DNA of 64,000 nucleotides from Ziziphus jujuba (taxonomy: Eukaryota > Streptophyta > Magnoliopsida > Rosales > Rhamnaceae): NCBI RefSeq assembly GCF_031755915.1, contig NC_083385.1, forward strand, positions 15,397,001-15,461,000, given 5' to 3'. Under the pieces are notes generated by a model. The model ran no database searches. It was given only the letters and a program-made list of their open reading frames with translations, and was not told the origin of the DNA. The position numbers and the translations under genes are program-made. Each line of letters opens with the position of its first letter. Within the stretch, counting starts at the first letter, position 1. Positions 24,579 through 36,356 of this stretch are shown in pieces.

Positions 24579-27500
24579 TCACATTAAATTATTATACATA
24601 TCAGCACAAAGCAAATTGAGAAGCCACTGTGGGCCCTCGTCAAGCCATGTTTCTAAATTAGAGATTCCCGTAGCATATTTTCCAATACAGTGGGCTACAT
24701 TATTTTTTTCCCTGGACTCAAAAGGAAGTGTAAGATTTGGACATAATGTTAATAACTTTTGTAGTTTTTCAACCAAAAAACAGTTCTCATCCAAACTAGC
24801 TTCTGGTAAACCCATATTGACCGCACGAACTGCCCCCAGACAATCACTTATAATTTCACGATGGACGAAACCAGCTTCCATGCAGAAATCTATTGCCACA
24901 TGAATAGCCATGAGTTCAGAATACATGACAGACCAGGAAGCTTCAAAAGGTTTTGCCACAGCACCCATCAATTCACCAGAAGAATTCCGCACTACCACGC
25001 CAATCCCAACTCTGTTTTGTCTAGCCAGAACAGAGGCATCCACATTTATCTTAAAATTACTTCCATGTGGTGGTTCCCACCGTTGGTGTGCTCTATTCGG
25101 ACGTCGGATATTGGTACTCATCGTAGCCTCTTTAAACTCCACATGCAATCGCGAAATAGAGTCCAATAATTGAGTATCAGATTCAATACAATTGCCATGT
25201 ACGAGGTCATTTCGTTTATTCCACAAACACCTACATGCCCATGAAAATGTCTCTAGTTGGAATTCTGGACACTGTGTAAACACATAGAAACATAAAGCAG
25301 TAAAAGAATCATAGACACCATACTTCAGTTCTTTATAGAATTCTAATTGCTTCCAAATGTGGGTTGCATGCATACAACTCCATAAAGCATGTAATGTAGT
25401 TTCCTCAGCTTGGTGACATAATGGACACTCTTTAAATATCAGTTATGTGACGTGAGGCTAGGGAAGATAGACAAGGAATAGCATCCTGACATGCACGCCA
25501 CATAAAAACCTTAACCTTGTTTGGAATTGATAATTTCCAGAGACCTTTCCACCATGTATGAACAGTCGAATCACTGGGGCCACTAATTCGATTTCCAACC
25601 CCAAGCTTCCTAGCTTCCCAATAACCAGTTCTAACCGTGTAGACACCCGTAGGACTAAATTTCCATGCAAAACGGTCCGCCTTATCAGCACCATCAATTG
25701 GGATATTTTTAATGACTTCAACCTCATCAGTAGAGAAAGAAGCTTGTAACAGATTTAAATTCCAAGCTCCAGAATCAGTAAGTAAACATGCCACTGTAGC
25801 ATCCTCAGGTAAGATTCTAGGAGACAATAATCGAGATGAGCCCACCCCTGGTAGCCAAGAATCTTTATATATACGAATAGATTTTCCATCACCAACACGC
25901 CATATCCCACCAGTCTCCAGAATTCTTCTCCCCCATACAAGACTACGCCAAGAATGGGATGGTTGGCGACCAATACCTGCTTCCCAAAAGGAGCATCGTG
26001 GGAAATACTTTGCCTTCACCACTCTTGCTAGTAAAGAACTAGGATTTCTAACGATTCTCCAACACTGTTTTGCTAGCAAAGCGCGGTTGAATTCCTCCAG
26101 TGACCGGAAGCCTAGTCCACCTTGAGACTTTGGTTGAGTAAGTTGCATCCAATTTTTCCATGGAATACCTCTCTTTCCAGCATAAGAACCCCACCAGAAA
26201 TGGGTCATTAAACCAGTTAAATCTTTTATCAACTTCTTTGGAAGTTTAAAACAACTCATTGTATATGTTGGTATAGATTGAATAACAGCCTTAAGAAGAA
26301 TCTCCTTCCCTCCCCTAGATAATAATTTTCCATTCCAACCCTCCAATTTATGCCACACGCGTTCTTTAATAGACTGAAAAAGCTCAACCGTTCTCCTACC
26401 AATAAATGACGGTAAACCAAGATATCTATCATGACCACAATTACGTTCAATTTGAAACTCTTGAAACACAATATTTCGAACCGATTGTGGTGTGTTAGGA
26501 CTGAAAGTTGCCACCGTCTTCTGCATATTAATCTTCTGGCCTGAAGCTCTTTCATATAAATGGAGAATTGATAATATTTGCTGACAATCACTTGGGTTAG
26601 CATGGGTAAACAAAATAGCATCATCAGCAAAAAATAGATGAGAAATTGGTGGAGAAGACGGTGCAATTGATATCCCAGTAAGCAGGTTGGAAAATAAGGA
26701 CTTCCGAAGTAAGCAAGAGAGTCCTTCAGAGACAAATAAGAAAAGATAGGGTGATAAAGGGTGATAAAGGGTCACCTTGCCGTAAGCCACAAGTAGGTTT
26801 AAAGAAACCCTGCTGTCTGCCATTAATCAAAAGAGAATAAGAAACTCCGGTAACACAAGCCATGACTAGGTTTATCCACCTTGCACTAAAATCCATTTCT
26901 TGCATTATCCATCGTAAAAAATCCCATTCCACCCTATCATAGGCCTTACTCATATCTAATTTAAGTGCCATAAGACCGCTTTGACCCAAATATTTTTTGC
27001 CAATAAAATGCATGTGTTCAAAGGCCACTAAAACATTATCTGTGATTTGCCTTCCTGGAACGAAAGCACTCTGTTCTTCCGAAATAAGCTTAGGCAGAAA
27101 AGCCTTTAGACGATTCACAAGAGTTGAGATCATTTTATAGATAACAGAGCATAAACTAATTGGCCGGTAATCAGAAACATTAGAAGGGTCACTAACCTTA
27201 GGCACTAAAGCAATTAGAGTGTGGTTAATGTTGCCCATATCTGCTCCATCATTGAGAATCTGTAGACATGCTTTAGTTATGGTTGCTCCAATGGAAGGCC
27301 AGTAATGTTGATAGAACATCGCAGGAAAACCATCATGTTCCGGAGCCTTTGAAGGATTCATTTGAAACAAACTGGTTTTTAATTCATCTGCTGTAAACGG
27401 TTTGCAAAGCTCTGCATTCATGAAATCCGTACCGCGTCCCCTTACTCCAAAGCTTAAATCACTCTCAATATGACTTCCTTTAGTAGTAAATAGATCCTGG

Positions 27501-28705
27501 AAATAAGCCATGAAAGCCCCAACTACATGCTGAGGGCTTGAAGACCATAACCCATTCGAATCCATTACACCTCTAATCAAATTCCGTCGACGACGAGAAC
27601 TCGCATGAACGTGAAAATACCTGGTATTTCGGTCCCCTTCTCGTAACCAACATACTCTGGAACGCTGTTTCCATCGAGATTCCTCCTTATCAAGTAAACA
27701 ATTTATTTCATCTTCAACCTGATGGAGTTCCCTCATATTATCAATAGTTGGTGATTTATACTAGAGGTCTGATAATGTTTGGTAACAACATGTGAGCCGT
27801 TGATTAATATAATTAAATGAATACTTATTCCATCTTCTCAGTTTCTTAGCACAGGTATTTACTTTTTGAATAACATCATGCATAGTGACAGTTCCACTAG
27901 GAGTAAAATTCCACTCCTCATCAATAATATTTGCACACTCAAGTTCTCCCAACCAAACTGATTCAAAATGAAATCTATTCCCTGGACGAAGGTCTAGTTG
28001 GGCACTACCATCCAAGAGCAAGCATAATGCCTGATGATCAGAAACAGAGTTTGGAAGATGCTGCACAACACTATGAGGGAATAGATTTTGGCCTTCAAAA
28101 TTTGCAAAACACCTATCAATATATTCTTGAACATTTGCAGTTCCACTCCTTTTATTATTCCAAGTAAATTTATACCCTATATATGGTATTGAACGTAAGA
28201 AGCAGTCATCCAGTACCTTTCTGAAGCCATCAACCTGCCATTCCATACGTGATCTCCGACCCAACTTATCAGTAGGTTGCAAAATCTCATTAAAATCCCC
28301 AATTAGGAACCATCCCAAATTACAGATCAAATTTAATTTTTCCAATAACTGCCAAGAGAATTGCCTCAATCTGGGATCAGGATTTCCGTAGAAGCCCGTT
28401 AATCTGAAAGGCCCCTTAGATGGGTGAACAACAATTGAATCAATGTGACCTGGTGAGAAAGATTTGATTGAAACATTTAAACTTTGTTTCCACAGAAGAG
28501 CCAAACCACCACTTAAACCAACACGGTCAACACCAAACACACCCGCCATACTGCTGCAGAGTCGAAGCCTCTCAAGTTGTCGAGATAGAAGTTTCGTTTC
28601 CATGAAGAAAACGATATCGGGGTCTTGAGTTTTGAGCATTTTGGTAAATGCTCGGAATGTCCGAGGGTTCCCCAAACCTCGGACATTCCAACTCAAAATT
28701 TTCAT
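24579..28705 (-). pseudogene. LINE ORF2: endonuclease, reverse transcriptase, RNase H (broken)
   Basis: Reading segments are 28705-27761, 27736-26726, 26823-25432 and 25373-24579. The endonuclease shows SWNVRGLG, FMETK, GDFN and SDH. The reverse transcriptase shows LDMSKAYDRVEWDFL, GLRQGDPLSP and the catalytic FADD. The zinc-finger reverse transcriptase region has WKLSIPNKVKVFMWR, then CPLC and HALW. RNase H has NVDAS and SDCLGAV. Breaks: a TAG near 27761 in the same frame as both neighbours; a 10-bp tandem duplication at 26751-26770 that shifts frame inside GDPLSP-YLF; and a small indel near 25435 between the zf-RVT halves. Catalytic residues remain recognisable, so the decay is moderate. 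This is a transposon gene, not a host gene. Confidence 0.9.
26751..26770. repeat. 10-bp tandem duplication disrupting LINE reverse transcriptase
   Basis: The decamer gtgataaagg is present twice in a row. Removing one copy by eye would join the two reverse transcriptase frames at the usual GDPLSPYLFL motif, so the duplication explains this frameshift. Confidence 0.85.
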
Positions 28706-30052
28706 GACTCGTGGTGGGGCTGTTTCTCAGTCCCCACCACGTTTTCAGAATCAACATTCGTAAGTTTTAGAGCAGGACCTCTTAGTCTCTTCGAATTTCG
28801 TGGTCTGCGAAGATCAAAGCTTCCAGGTCGTTTGACACCCACAAAATTTTTTCCTGTTAGTTGCAACTTGGAAGAGGAAAACACACTCATTTGTTCTTCA
28901 CCCGAGATTGGCTTCAGGAGCTGTTGTGTAACAAGAGCCACATCTTCATTATTTTGGGTTGAAACAACGTCTATAGGCACAGGCACTAATGTATTCGTAA
29001 CTTCGTGATCAAGTCTCAAATTAGACTTCAACGACCCCGTTTTGGTTAAATCTGCCACATCAGCATATGGATCTGGAAGGAGCAGTTGCATGTTATCACT
29101 CTCACAACCGCTTTGAACTGCAACCGTCCCAATAACCGCCCCATGCACCGCCGCCGCCTCTTCCCCGCTACCAGGACCAATCTTAGCAATCCCCGACGAA
29201 GATACAATTGGTGGATTAGATTTTGCACCAGAGTTTGATGGAACCAATGAGTGAGATGAAACTTCATCATTTGAAATAGTGGGAAGAACAGGTTTCCGCC
29301 GAGCAGGTTTCCCACCAAAAGACAGAGGCACAGAATGGTTTGCACGCAACCATGCTCCATGTTGTTCCCCACACCCAGCATCTACCATATCACAATCTTT
29401 TTGGGTGTGTCCCAAAAGTCCACACCGGAAACAAAAATCAGGTAGTTTTTCATATTGAAATTCCACCCATACCTGGTCATGGTCAGGCAAAGAAAGTCTC
29501 AGTCCTCGTCGTAGAGGCTTCCGCACATCCAGTCGCACTCGCACTCGCATAAACTTGCCTAAACATAAGCCTTCCTCATCAGAGTCCACCATAATACAGT
29601 CACCCAAATGGGAACCAATTGTTTCACCAAATAATTTTGTCATATAAGGCAGTGGCACATTATGAATTTGAACCCAAAAGAGTGCTCTATGTAATGAAAT
29701 GTAACGAGGAATGGCAGAATCGGAAACTTCTTCAGTTAACACTAAAGCACGTTCCAAGTGCCATGGAGCCCCAAGAATAACTCGTTCCTTGTCTTGAATA
29801 TGAACAAAATGACACAAAAAGGTTGTGTCATTGAGTTCCTTAAAATGAACAGAACAAGAATTCCCCCAGAGCGAATGCATCATATCCACAAAAGCACGTT
29901 TAATGAAACGTGATTTGGTGAAAATCTGCACTAACAAACATTGCTGTAACCTTCCTTTATCCAGATGATAATTTTGATTAACAGTCAACATAGTATTTTC
30001 ATCTGAAGTTTAAGATTAATCGTTTTTGAAAACTGGTAGTAACTTCTTCCAT
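28702..30052 (-). pseudogene. LINE ORF1: DUF4283 and CCHC zinc knuckle
   Basis: The main frame, 28702-29991, gives 429 residues. A DUF4283-type RNA-binding region (DKERVILGAPWHLERALV and after) leads to a CX2CX4HX4C knuckle, CFRCGLLGHTQKDC. It probably began upstream at the ATG at 30052 (MEEVTTSFQKR), which lies in another frame, so a frame break near 30000 is likely. The stop codon overlaps the ORF2 start as ATGA at 28702-28705. The protein would package the LINE RNA. Confidence 0.75.
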
Positions 30053-30248
30053 TGTGAACAGAAATGAAAAACGAAACACTCCTCACAAAACTAGAATTAA
30101 GGAGAGGAAAACCTCAGGCATCAATGCCATGAGAAGAAACTCTCATATCAAAAGAACGTTTATTCAGGAAAAACACACATGCAGAGAGACACTTAACCAT
30201 CTTTTTTTTTTTTTTTTTTTGTAGTTACTCCAAAAACGACAAAAATAG

Positions 30249-30266
30249 TATTTATTTTTTAAAGTT
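30249..30266. repeat. Right target-site duplication of the LINE
   Basis: An exact copy of the 18-mer at 24527-24544. It marks the 5' end of the minus-strand LINE. Confidence 0.88.
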
Positions 30267-31521
30267 GTTACAACATATATAAACTTGTTGTATGGATACT
30301 TTCTTCATTAAAGGCAAAATATTTTTAACTACAACTTCACTAAATTATAACCTCTTGATAATTATAAAATTAATCTGATCCAATAGTATGATTATAAATA
30401 GGTTTTATTGCGTATGTATATGTCCATTTCATATTTATTTTATACTTTCACGATTTAAATAATATTTTTTTACATGTTTAAAAAAAGATTGAAATTATAA
30501 AATGGTTCATCTATATATCAGTTTCTGTTTGTTGTGTGAAATTAAAATATACATTTTTTTAAAAGAACATATAAATAGGAACAAAAAGTAACCAAAATTT
30601 GTTTGATAGCCTGTCTTGTATTGTTTTTGTAAAACTGTTTTTCATTTAACTGTTTCTAAGATGATAAAAAATGCTAGCTATATTATATTTGAAAAATGTT
30701 AAAATGCTCTAAAATATAGATAAGTTTAAAAAGCATGAAGAGACATTTTAAATGTATATACAAAATTCTGAAAACATATAAATAAAAAATATAGATAATA
30801 TTAATCATTTTAAATATATATTATCTTATATAGGTATATGTCATATTTAAATTGAAGAACCGGCCCAGAACTGTGAAACTAGCTTCGATAGAAGAGTCTG
30901 GTCTTCTGCTTTACGATACAAGTGACCGAGCCAAATGATCCGATTAGCCTATATTTGTTGTTCTTCTCATCCAAACCACTGTAAATTGGTGTTTTTATTC
31001 AAATTATTTATTTTGTCTAATCTTCAATAATATTTAAGAATTACAATTTAGATTTTTTATTTATTTATTTTTTTTCTATTTTTCTTTTTTAGGTGAACGT
31101 GTAAGATCATTTTTAGTTAACTTTTAGAAAGCAAATAATAAAAGTACCAAGACAAATTGAAAATCATCTCAAACAATTTTTAAAATTAGGCAAGTCTATT
31201 ATTGCTTTTTTCATTTTATTTTTTCTTTCATATAGATTATATTAAATTTAAAAGAAAGATTCTTCTTATTTATGTACTAAAGAATCCCAAAACACTCTCT
31301 CTCTCTCTCTCTCTCTCTTTAAAATTTTCTGTTTAAATTATAACTTTATTTTAAAGGTATTAGAAAACTTTCATACTGGAAAATATGTAATAACATTAAA
31401 ATTCCATTTTGTTTGGTAATAAATTCCTTGAGGGATAAAAATATACTACAAAAATAAACATGTATTTAAAATGATAAAAATCCAAAGAAAGGAATCTACG
31501 ATGATTACTTTTGACAGGTCT
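30267..31521. other. Intergenic spacer between LINE and hAT-like element
   Basis: AT-rich spacer with a (CT)n tract near 31294-31318. A less AT-rich stretch at 30855-30960 has no recognisable coding or RNA structure. No gene is supported here. Confidence 0.6.
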
Positions 31522-31529
31522 ATCTATAT

Positions 31530-32497
31530 TAGGGGTGGACTCGGTGCGATTTAATTCATTTTATAGATTTTTTTAAACCGAACCGACCAATTCGGTTTGG
31601 ATTGGATACGAAATCAAACCAAACCGACCACCATGTTCAACCCGAACCGAACCAAACCAAACCAATGATCATTGGTCGGTTTGGGTTGGGTTAACGGTTT
31701 AGGTCGGTTTGGATCTCGCCCTAAATTTTTTTATTTATGCTATTTTGAGATAAAAATTGTACACATTGGGTTCAAAATTGTATAAAGTTTTTTTAGGCCT
31801 TTTTAATTATCAATCTTCAATCATATTTATGCATTATATTTTGAATTAAGCATCTTTTTCAAGCTATTATCTAAATTAAATAATTTTAATATACATTCAA
31901 CTAGCAAAAATACCAAATAAACTAACTATTAACTACAATGCAACATGAAACCATACAACTATAATACAAGTAAGATAATACAAAATAAAATCATATAACT
32001 ATAATATAAGTCTACAACTACAACCTAATTATACAAATACATAATACACCAACAAATAAATTCTATAACAAATCTACAACCATTATTAATTATAAAATAG
32101 AATACAATCCATATTTGAAATCTTAAATTTTAAAATGAACTTATAATTAAATAAACTAACAATCCATAAAAATAAAAATTATTTTAAAAAGTCTTCTTCC
32201 ACACTCTTCAATCCCATTCTCACAATAAATAAAATAATAGTTTTATTTTATAATTATATACTATATTTATATATAAAAGTAAAATAAAATGTTAGTTTTA
32301 TTGATGATCGGTTTGGTGCGGGTTGGGTTGGATAAATTTTATCCAACCTACAACCCGAACCGACCATTTCTGTTTTTTTTTTTTTTTATATATTTAACCG
32401 AACCAAATCGATTAATAAATTAAAACCAACCCAAACCAAATCAAATATATCAGTTTGGTCGGTTTGATCGGTCCGGTTCGTTTTTTGCCCACCCCTA
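31530..32497. mobile_element. Non-autonomous hAT-like element
   Basis: The ends read taggggtgga... and ...gcccacccct-a, inverted over about 11 bases. They are flanked by an exact 8-bp duplication, atctatat, at 31522-31529 and 32498-32505. Eight-base duplications and TAGGGGTGG-type ends are typical of hAT transposons. Both subterminal regions are packed with aaccgacc / ggtcggtt motifs in both orientations, which are likely transposase-binding sites and can pair into long hairpins. No transposase frame is present. Confidence 0.85.
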
Positions 32498-32505
32498 ATC
32501 TATAT

Positions 32506-35500
32506 ATCCAAGTTTCTCTAAATTCTGTTAGTTTAGTTTCTCCCCTCTCTAAACCCTGCGCCATTTTTTGTCCCATGTCATAAATTTATAAAATAATAAT
32601 AATAATAATAAATAAATAAATAAATAAGCAAAAGCTGTTAAAAACACCATTTACTTTGGGGAATCAACATAACTCATTAAGAAACGTTGAGATTTTGCAT
32701 TTGTTATAATCTATCAAATCAAATCCAAAGGATTTATTAAGAAAGAAAGCAGCATAATTCATTAAGAAACGTAAATATCAGCTGAGATTTATGTAACTGG
32801 CTTCAATTTTGCATTTCAATTGCAGTATGTAAAGGGGCTAAGTCCTTTCAATCTCTTTACAACAAAACTTTTTGTGGTGCAATTATACTTGATATAGATA
32901 TAGTTATATGTTTCCTACTTCATAGAGCTGCTGGGCATATCAGAAAGGGAGGGAGGGAGGATTTTGTTGGTTTGGATGGTTGGACTATAGAGAGGGTTTA
33001 GCATCAACAGCAACATTAATAATATAAGTAAGAAGTAACTGTTTAAAATCTGCAGGATTTTTCCATGAAAATTAATTACTGTTGGATTTTATCAGAAAGG
33101 GAGGAAAAAAACCTTCAACCAAGATTTGTTTTCATTTTGACAAAATATTTTCCACACACCAAAGAACAAAGGGAAAAATAAAATAAAAAAATAAAATTTC
33201 AATGCTTCCAGTGAGTAAAGCTAACTAATTACCTTGAAAGTTGGCGATTAACACATACATGCAGCAGCACATCACGTATTTGTAATATGTCCCTTCCCAA
33301 TTGTGTAAACTGCTGGAGTTATATATGTTACTCCCAAAATGCAATTACATCATCCGAAACAAATATTCTAATTCATTAAGCGGTAACAGGCATCATATTA
33401 GTTGGAATCTCTAGAAAAGCACATAGAGTTGATGAATGATTTGATGCCAGTTGAATAGCTCATAAAATCAATTTCCTCATTGAGATGACATGGTTTTGTT
33501 ATACTAGAAATTAAAGAGCTAACGAATACAAAATTAAAATCCAAGTAGATACCAAAAATATATATATATATATATATATATATGCTCAGTATTTTTTTCT
33601 TCTATACGTAACAAAATTCATTTCTTCACCTAACAAAATCCAAGTAGATACAAGAAAGCTCAGTATTTATTTCTTCCATACATAACAAAATTCTTTAAAG
33701 AGAAAATTAGAAAATAATTAAAAATAAAGGCAGTCCAAGGGCTGAGAAGGTCAAAAGGGGTGCTTCATAAGATAATGTACATTTTCGATAAGCCAATCAC
33801 GTTGATAACTATATCTGATTTCTGACATTTTCATACTACCTTAGGAGAGATTTATGATGATATAGGAGTGTTGCTAATCCTCTATAGATTATCTGATCTG
33901 ATTATTATCGTATTTAAGAATAATACATACCTGGTTAGCGATATAGTCAGATAAGTCCTTTGTCAAATAATGCTGATATATACATTAATGGACAATAAAA
34001 AGTGTTCTTCTATCCTCGAGGAATTCACCACATTAAAAACAGTATTCTCAATCATCATTTCTTGCATCTAATGCAAGAAAGAGGCAAATGAATCAAACTC
34101 TACTGTTTTGATCCAAGTTTGTACAGCCTGCTTAATCATTACAAAAGGAAAAGATTACAGACATGCAACAGGAAGGTAAAATCGTACGCATTTTTCAAAA
34201 ATAAATCCAAAAGAGAGGAAGGGAAGAAGGACCACTAAAAGAATTACTTTATTCATTCATTCTATTCTATCACATAATTGTGTGAGATGGGAAGAGCTAA
34301 GCTTCTCAAAATAATGTGATATGGAAAGTTAGATGCAACTAACTCTCTATAATCATGATTGAAAGCATGAAGCATGTTTCTAATCTAAATTTTACAATGT
34401 TAACCAACTAGATAGATAAGAAACATCTTCGTCTTTAGTATCATCTATGCTAATAGAGCGTGAGTTCAAATTTACTGGGTAAGATGGGCTAAGGAAAAAG
34501 AAAAAAAAAAAAAAAAAAAACTAATATTGTGGCAAGATGAATCCTTTTATATCTGTATGTTTAGCAAAATTTTCATTGTGCTTGTCTAGGTGCATGACGC
34601 ATCGTTTTGTATTCATCCTCTCTATGTATGACTCACTGCTTTGTACAGTAACTAATAGATCTCCTTCTATCAATATTTGAGTGACATCTCAGCTAATTAT
34701 ACTCTTCTTATAAGTCACATCGTATCAACTGTTGTGGCCTTTATATTTTTACGATAATTCTAAATAGCGTTCCCCCTTGACCCACTCTTTTTGGTGCTTC
34801 CAGAACTGGGTGTAGTTTCTAAAAATATGTTCAAAATGTCTAATTTGATTTTCCAATAACCACATCCATTAAAATAATAATGGTAATAATGAAATTTGAA
34901 ATTGCTCATTCTTTTTGTGTTGTTCCTTCTATTCATGTGAAAATAGAAATTCCTCATTCTTTTGTGTTGTTCCTTCTATCCAAAAAAAAAAAAAAAAAAA
35001 AAAAATGAAGCTTAAAATTTTAATCATGAAACCAACAACTTTTTGGGTCAACATTCATAATTATCTTTTTTTGCTTTTAATAAAACTACAATTATGGTGT
35101 AGGTAATCTTTATTTCTTCAATATGTACAAAACATAAATACATGCTAAAACAACAACTAACTTTTGTAATAGTTTAATTACTTATTTGAATCTAAAATGT
35201 TATTAGAGTAAATTTTAGGTGAATTTTTGAAAATGTTAAAAGTATTATCACATATAGTTTTGAAACCTTTTTAAAAATATTATAGTTTTCGTTCATATTA
35301 TTTATTATTTATTTTAAATATTTATAGAAAAAAACTAACACGTAGGTCTAAGGCTTCCAAAATTCCAGGGTCGACCCTGTTCATATAAAAAAAAAAAAAA
35401 TGCAGCATTCGATTCTTTTGTTGATGTTAGAAACCCATTCCATTAATTTTTTGGTTGATAACAAATAGATGAAAATGTGGCATTCTTTCTTTTTTTCTTT

Positions 35501-36356
35501 TTTCTTTTTTTTTTTTAAAGATTTTACCTTTTAATAGAAAATAAAAAGATCAACAATTTTTTTTTTTTTTTTTGGGGTTCCGCAGGGAGAAACCTTATCA
35601 TGGTTGGCCTGGTTTTTGAACGACTTGAGTCACATTCATCTAAGAAAAGCATTATTTACAGATGATATGTACTCGCATGGTGGTAAAGGTTTTTGGGTGA
35701 TGTGCATGCATGCCAAAGAATGAGTAAACTCAAACAATTTTTCTTTTTTTAATTTACCCATAAAAAATTTTAAAAAAAAAGGCTCAAGGCAATTTTTTTT
35801 TTTTTTGGGGGCTAAAAATCAATATCAATAGTGGAGTTGATAGAAAATAACAGAAGGAAAAAAAGAAAAAAAAAAGAAAAAGGGGGGTTCAAACTTTTAT
35901 TCCAAAGTTCCAAAGTCTTACTCAACTTGATGAAGAGAGGTTTTGTGAGTATGAAAAAGAGCTTTAATTGATCTTTTTTATTTTTACCATAATGATAATA
36001 ATTATTTCAAAAATAAAAAATGAAAATTACTACATAGAAATCTGAATGACAAAGATGAATATTAAAATTAATTAATAATAATTTAACCCTTTCATGCCCA
36101 ATTACCCATATTGTGTATTTCGGAATGATTTAGTCGGATTAACGGGTCAAAGGGTCGAAACATTAACCCCTCATATCTCTCAACCCACTAAAGCCTTGGC
36201 TGCTCATCTGTGGCTGTTGTATAGCATTTCACTCCCCACCATCACCACCATCATCATCATCGCCACCACAACCATATTAGGTGTCTCTGAGATTCAGTTG
36301 GATTTGATCTTGAGCCACCCCTTTACGCAGCAAATGCCCAAATCTCATACCCATTC
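32506..36356. other. Intergenic region upstream of the P-class PPR gene
   Basis: AT-rich spacer with a (TA)n tract near 33559-33582, poly(A) runs near 34500 and 34980, and a dispersed repeat near 34850-35480. The stretch from about 36090 to 36356 is richer in GC and includes a (CAT/CCA)-rich run; it probably carries the PPR gene's 5' leader. No further gene is supported. Confidence 0.55.
34848..35480. repeat. Dispersed repeat, copy B, with internal duplication
   Basis: This matches the repeat at 23890-24250: ccaataaccacat, aaaataataatggtaataat, the attcctcattc block, and gaaacccattccattaattt near 35430. Within it the block gaaattSctcattctt...gttgttccttctat occurs twice about 50 bp apart, a small internal duplication absent from copy A. 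Confidence 0.5.

Larger units (their letters stand above)
24545..30248 (-). mobile_element. L1-like LINE retrotransposon, structurally complete, inactive
   Basis: The 5.7-kb element is bounded by an exact 18-bp target-site duplication and ends on the left in a short poly(T), the minus-strand poly(A) tail. On the minus strand it carries ORF1 (gag-like with a zinc knuckle), then ORF2 with AP-type endonuclease, reverse transcriptase, zf-RVT and RNase H regions in the plant L1 order. ORF2 has a nonsense codon and two frameshifts, and the 5' part of ORF1 has a frame break, so it cannot now make its own machinery. The long flanking duplication and intact ends show that it inserted full length by target-primed reverse transcription. 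Confidence 0.93.

Noticed and set aside
30203..30222. Poly(T) near the right end of the LINE as a poly(A) tail
   Set aside because: ORF order and target duplications place the 3' end at 24545; this tract lies in the 5' leader.
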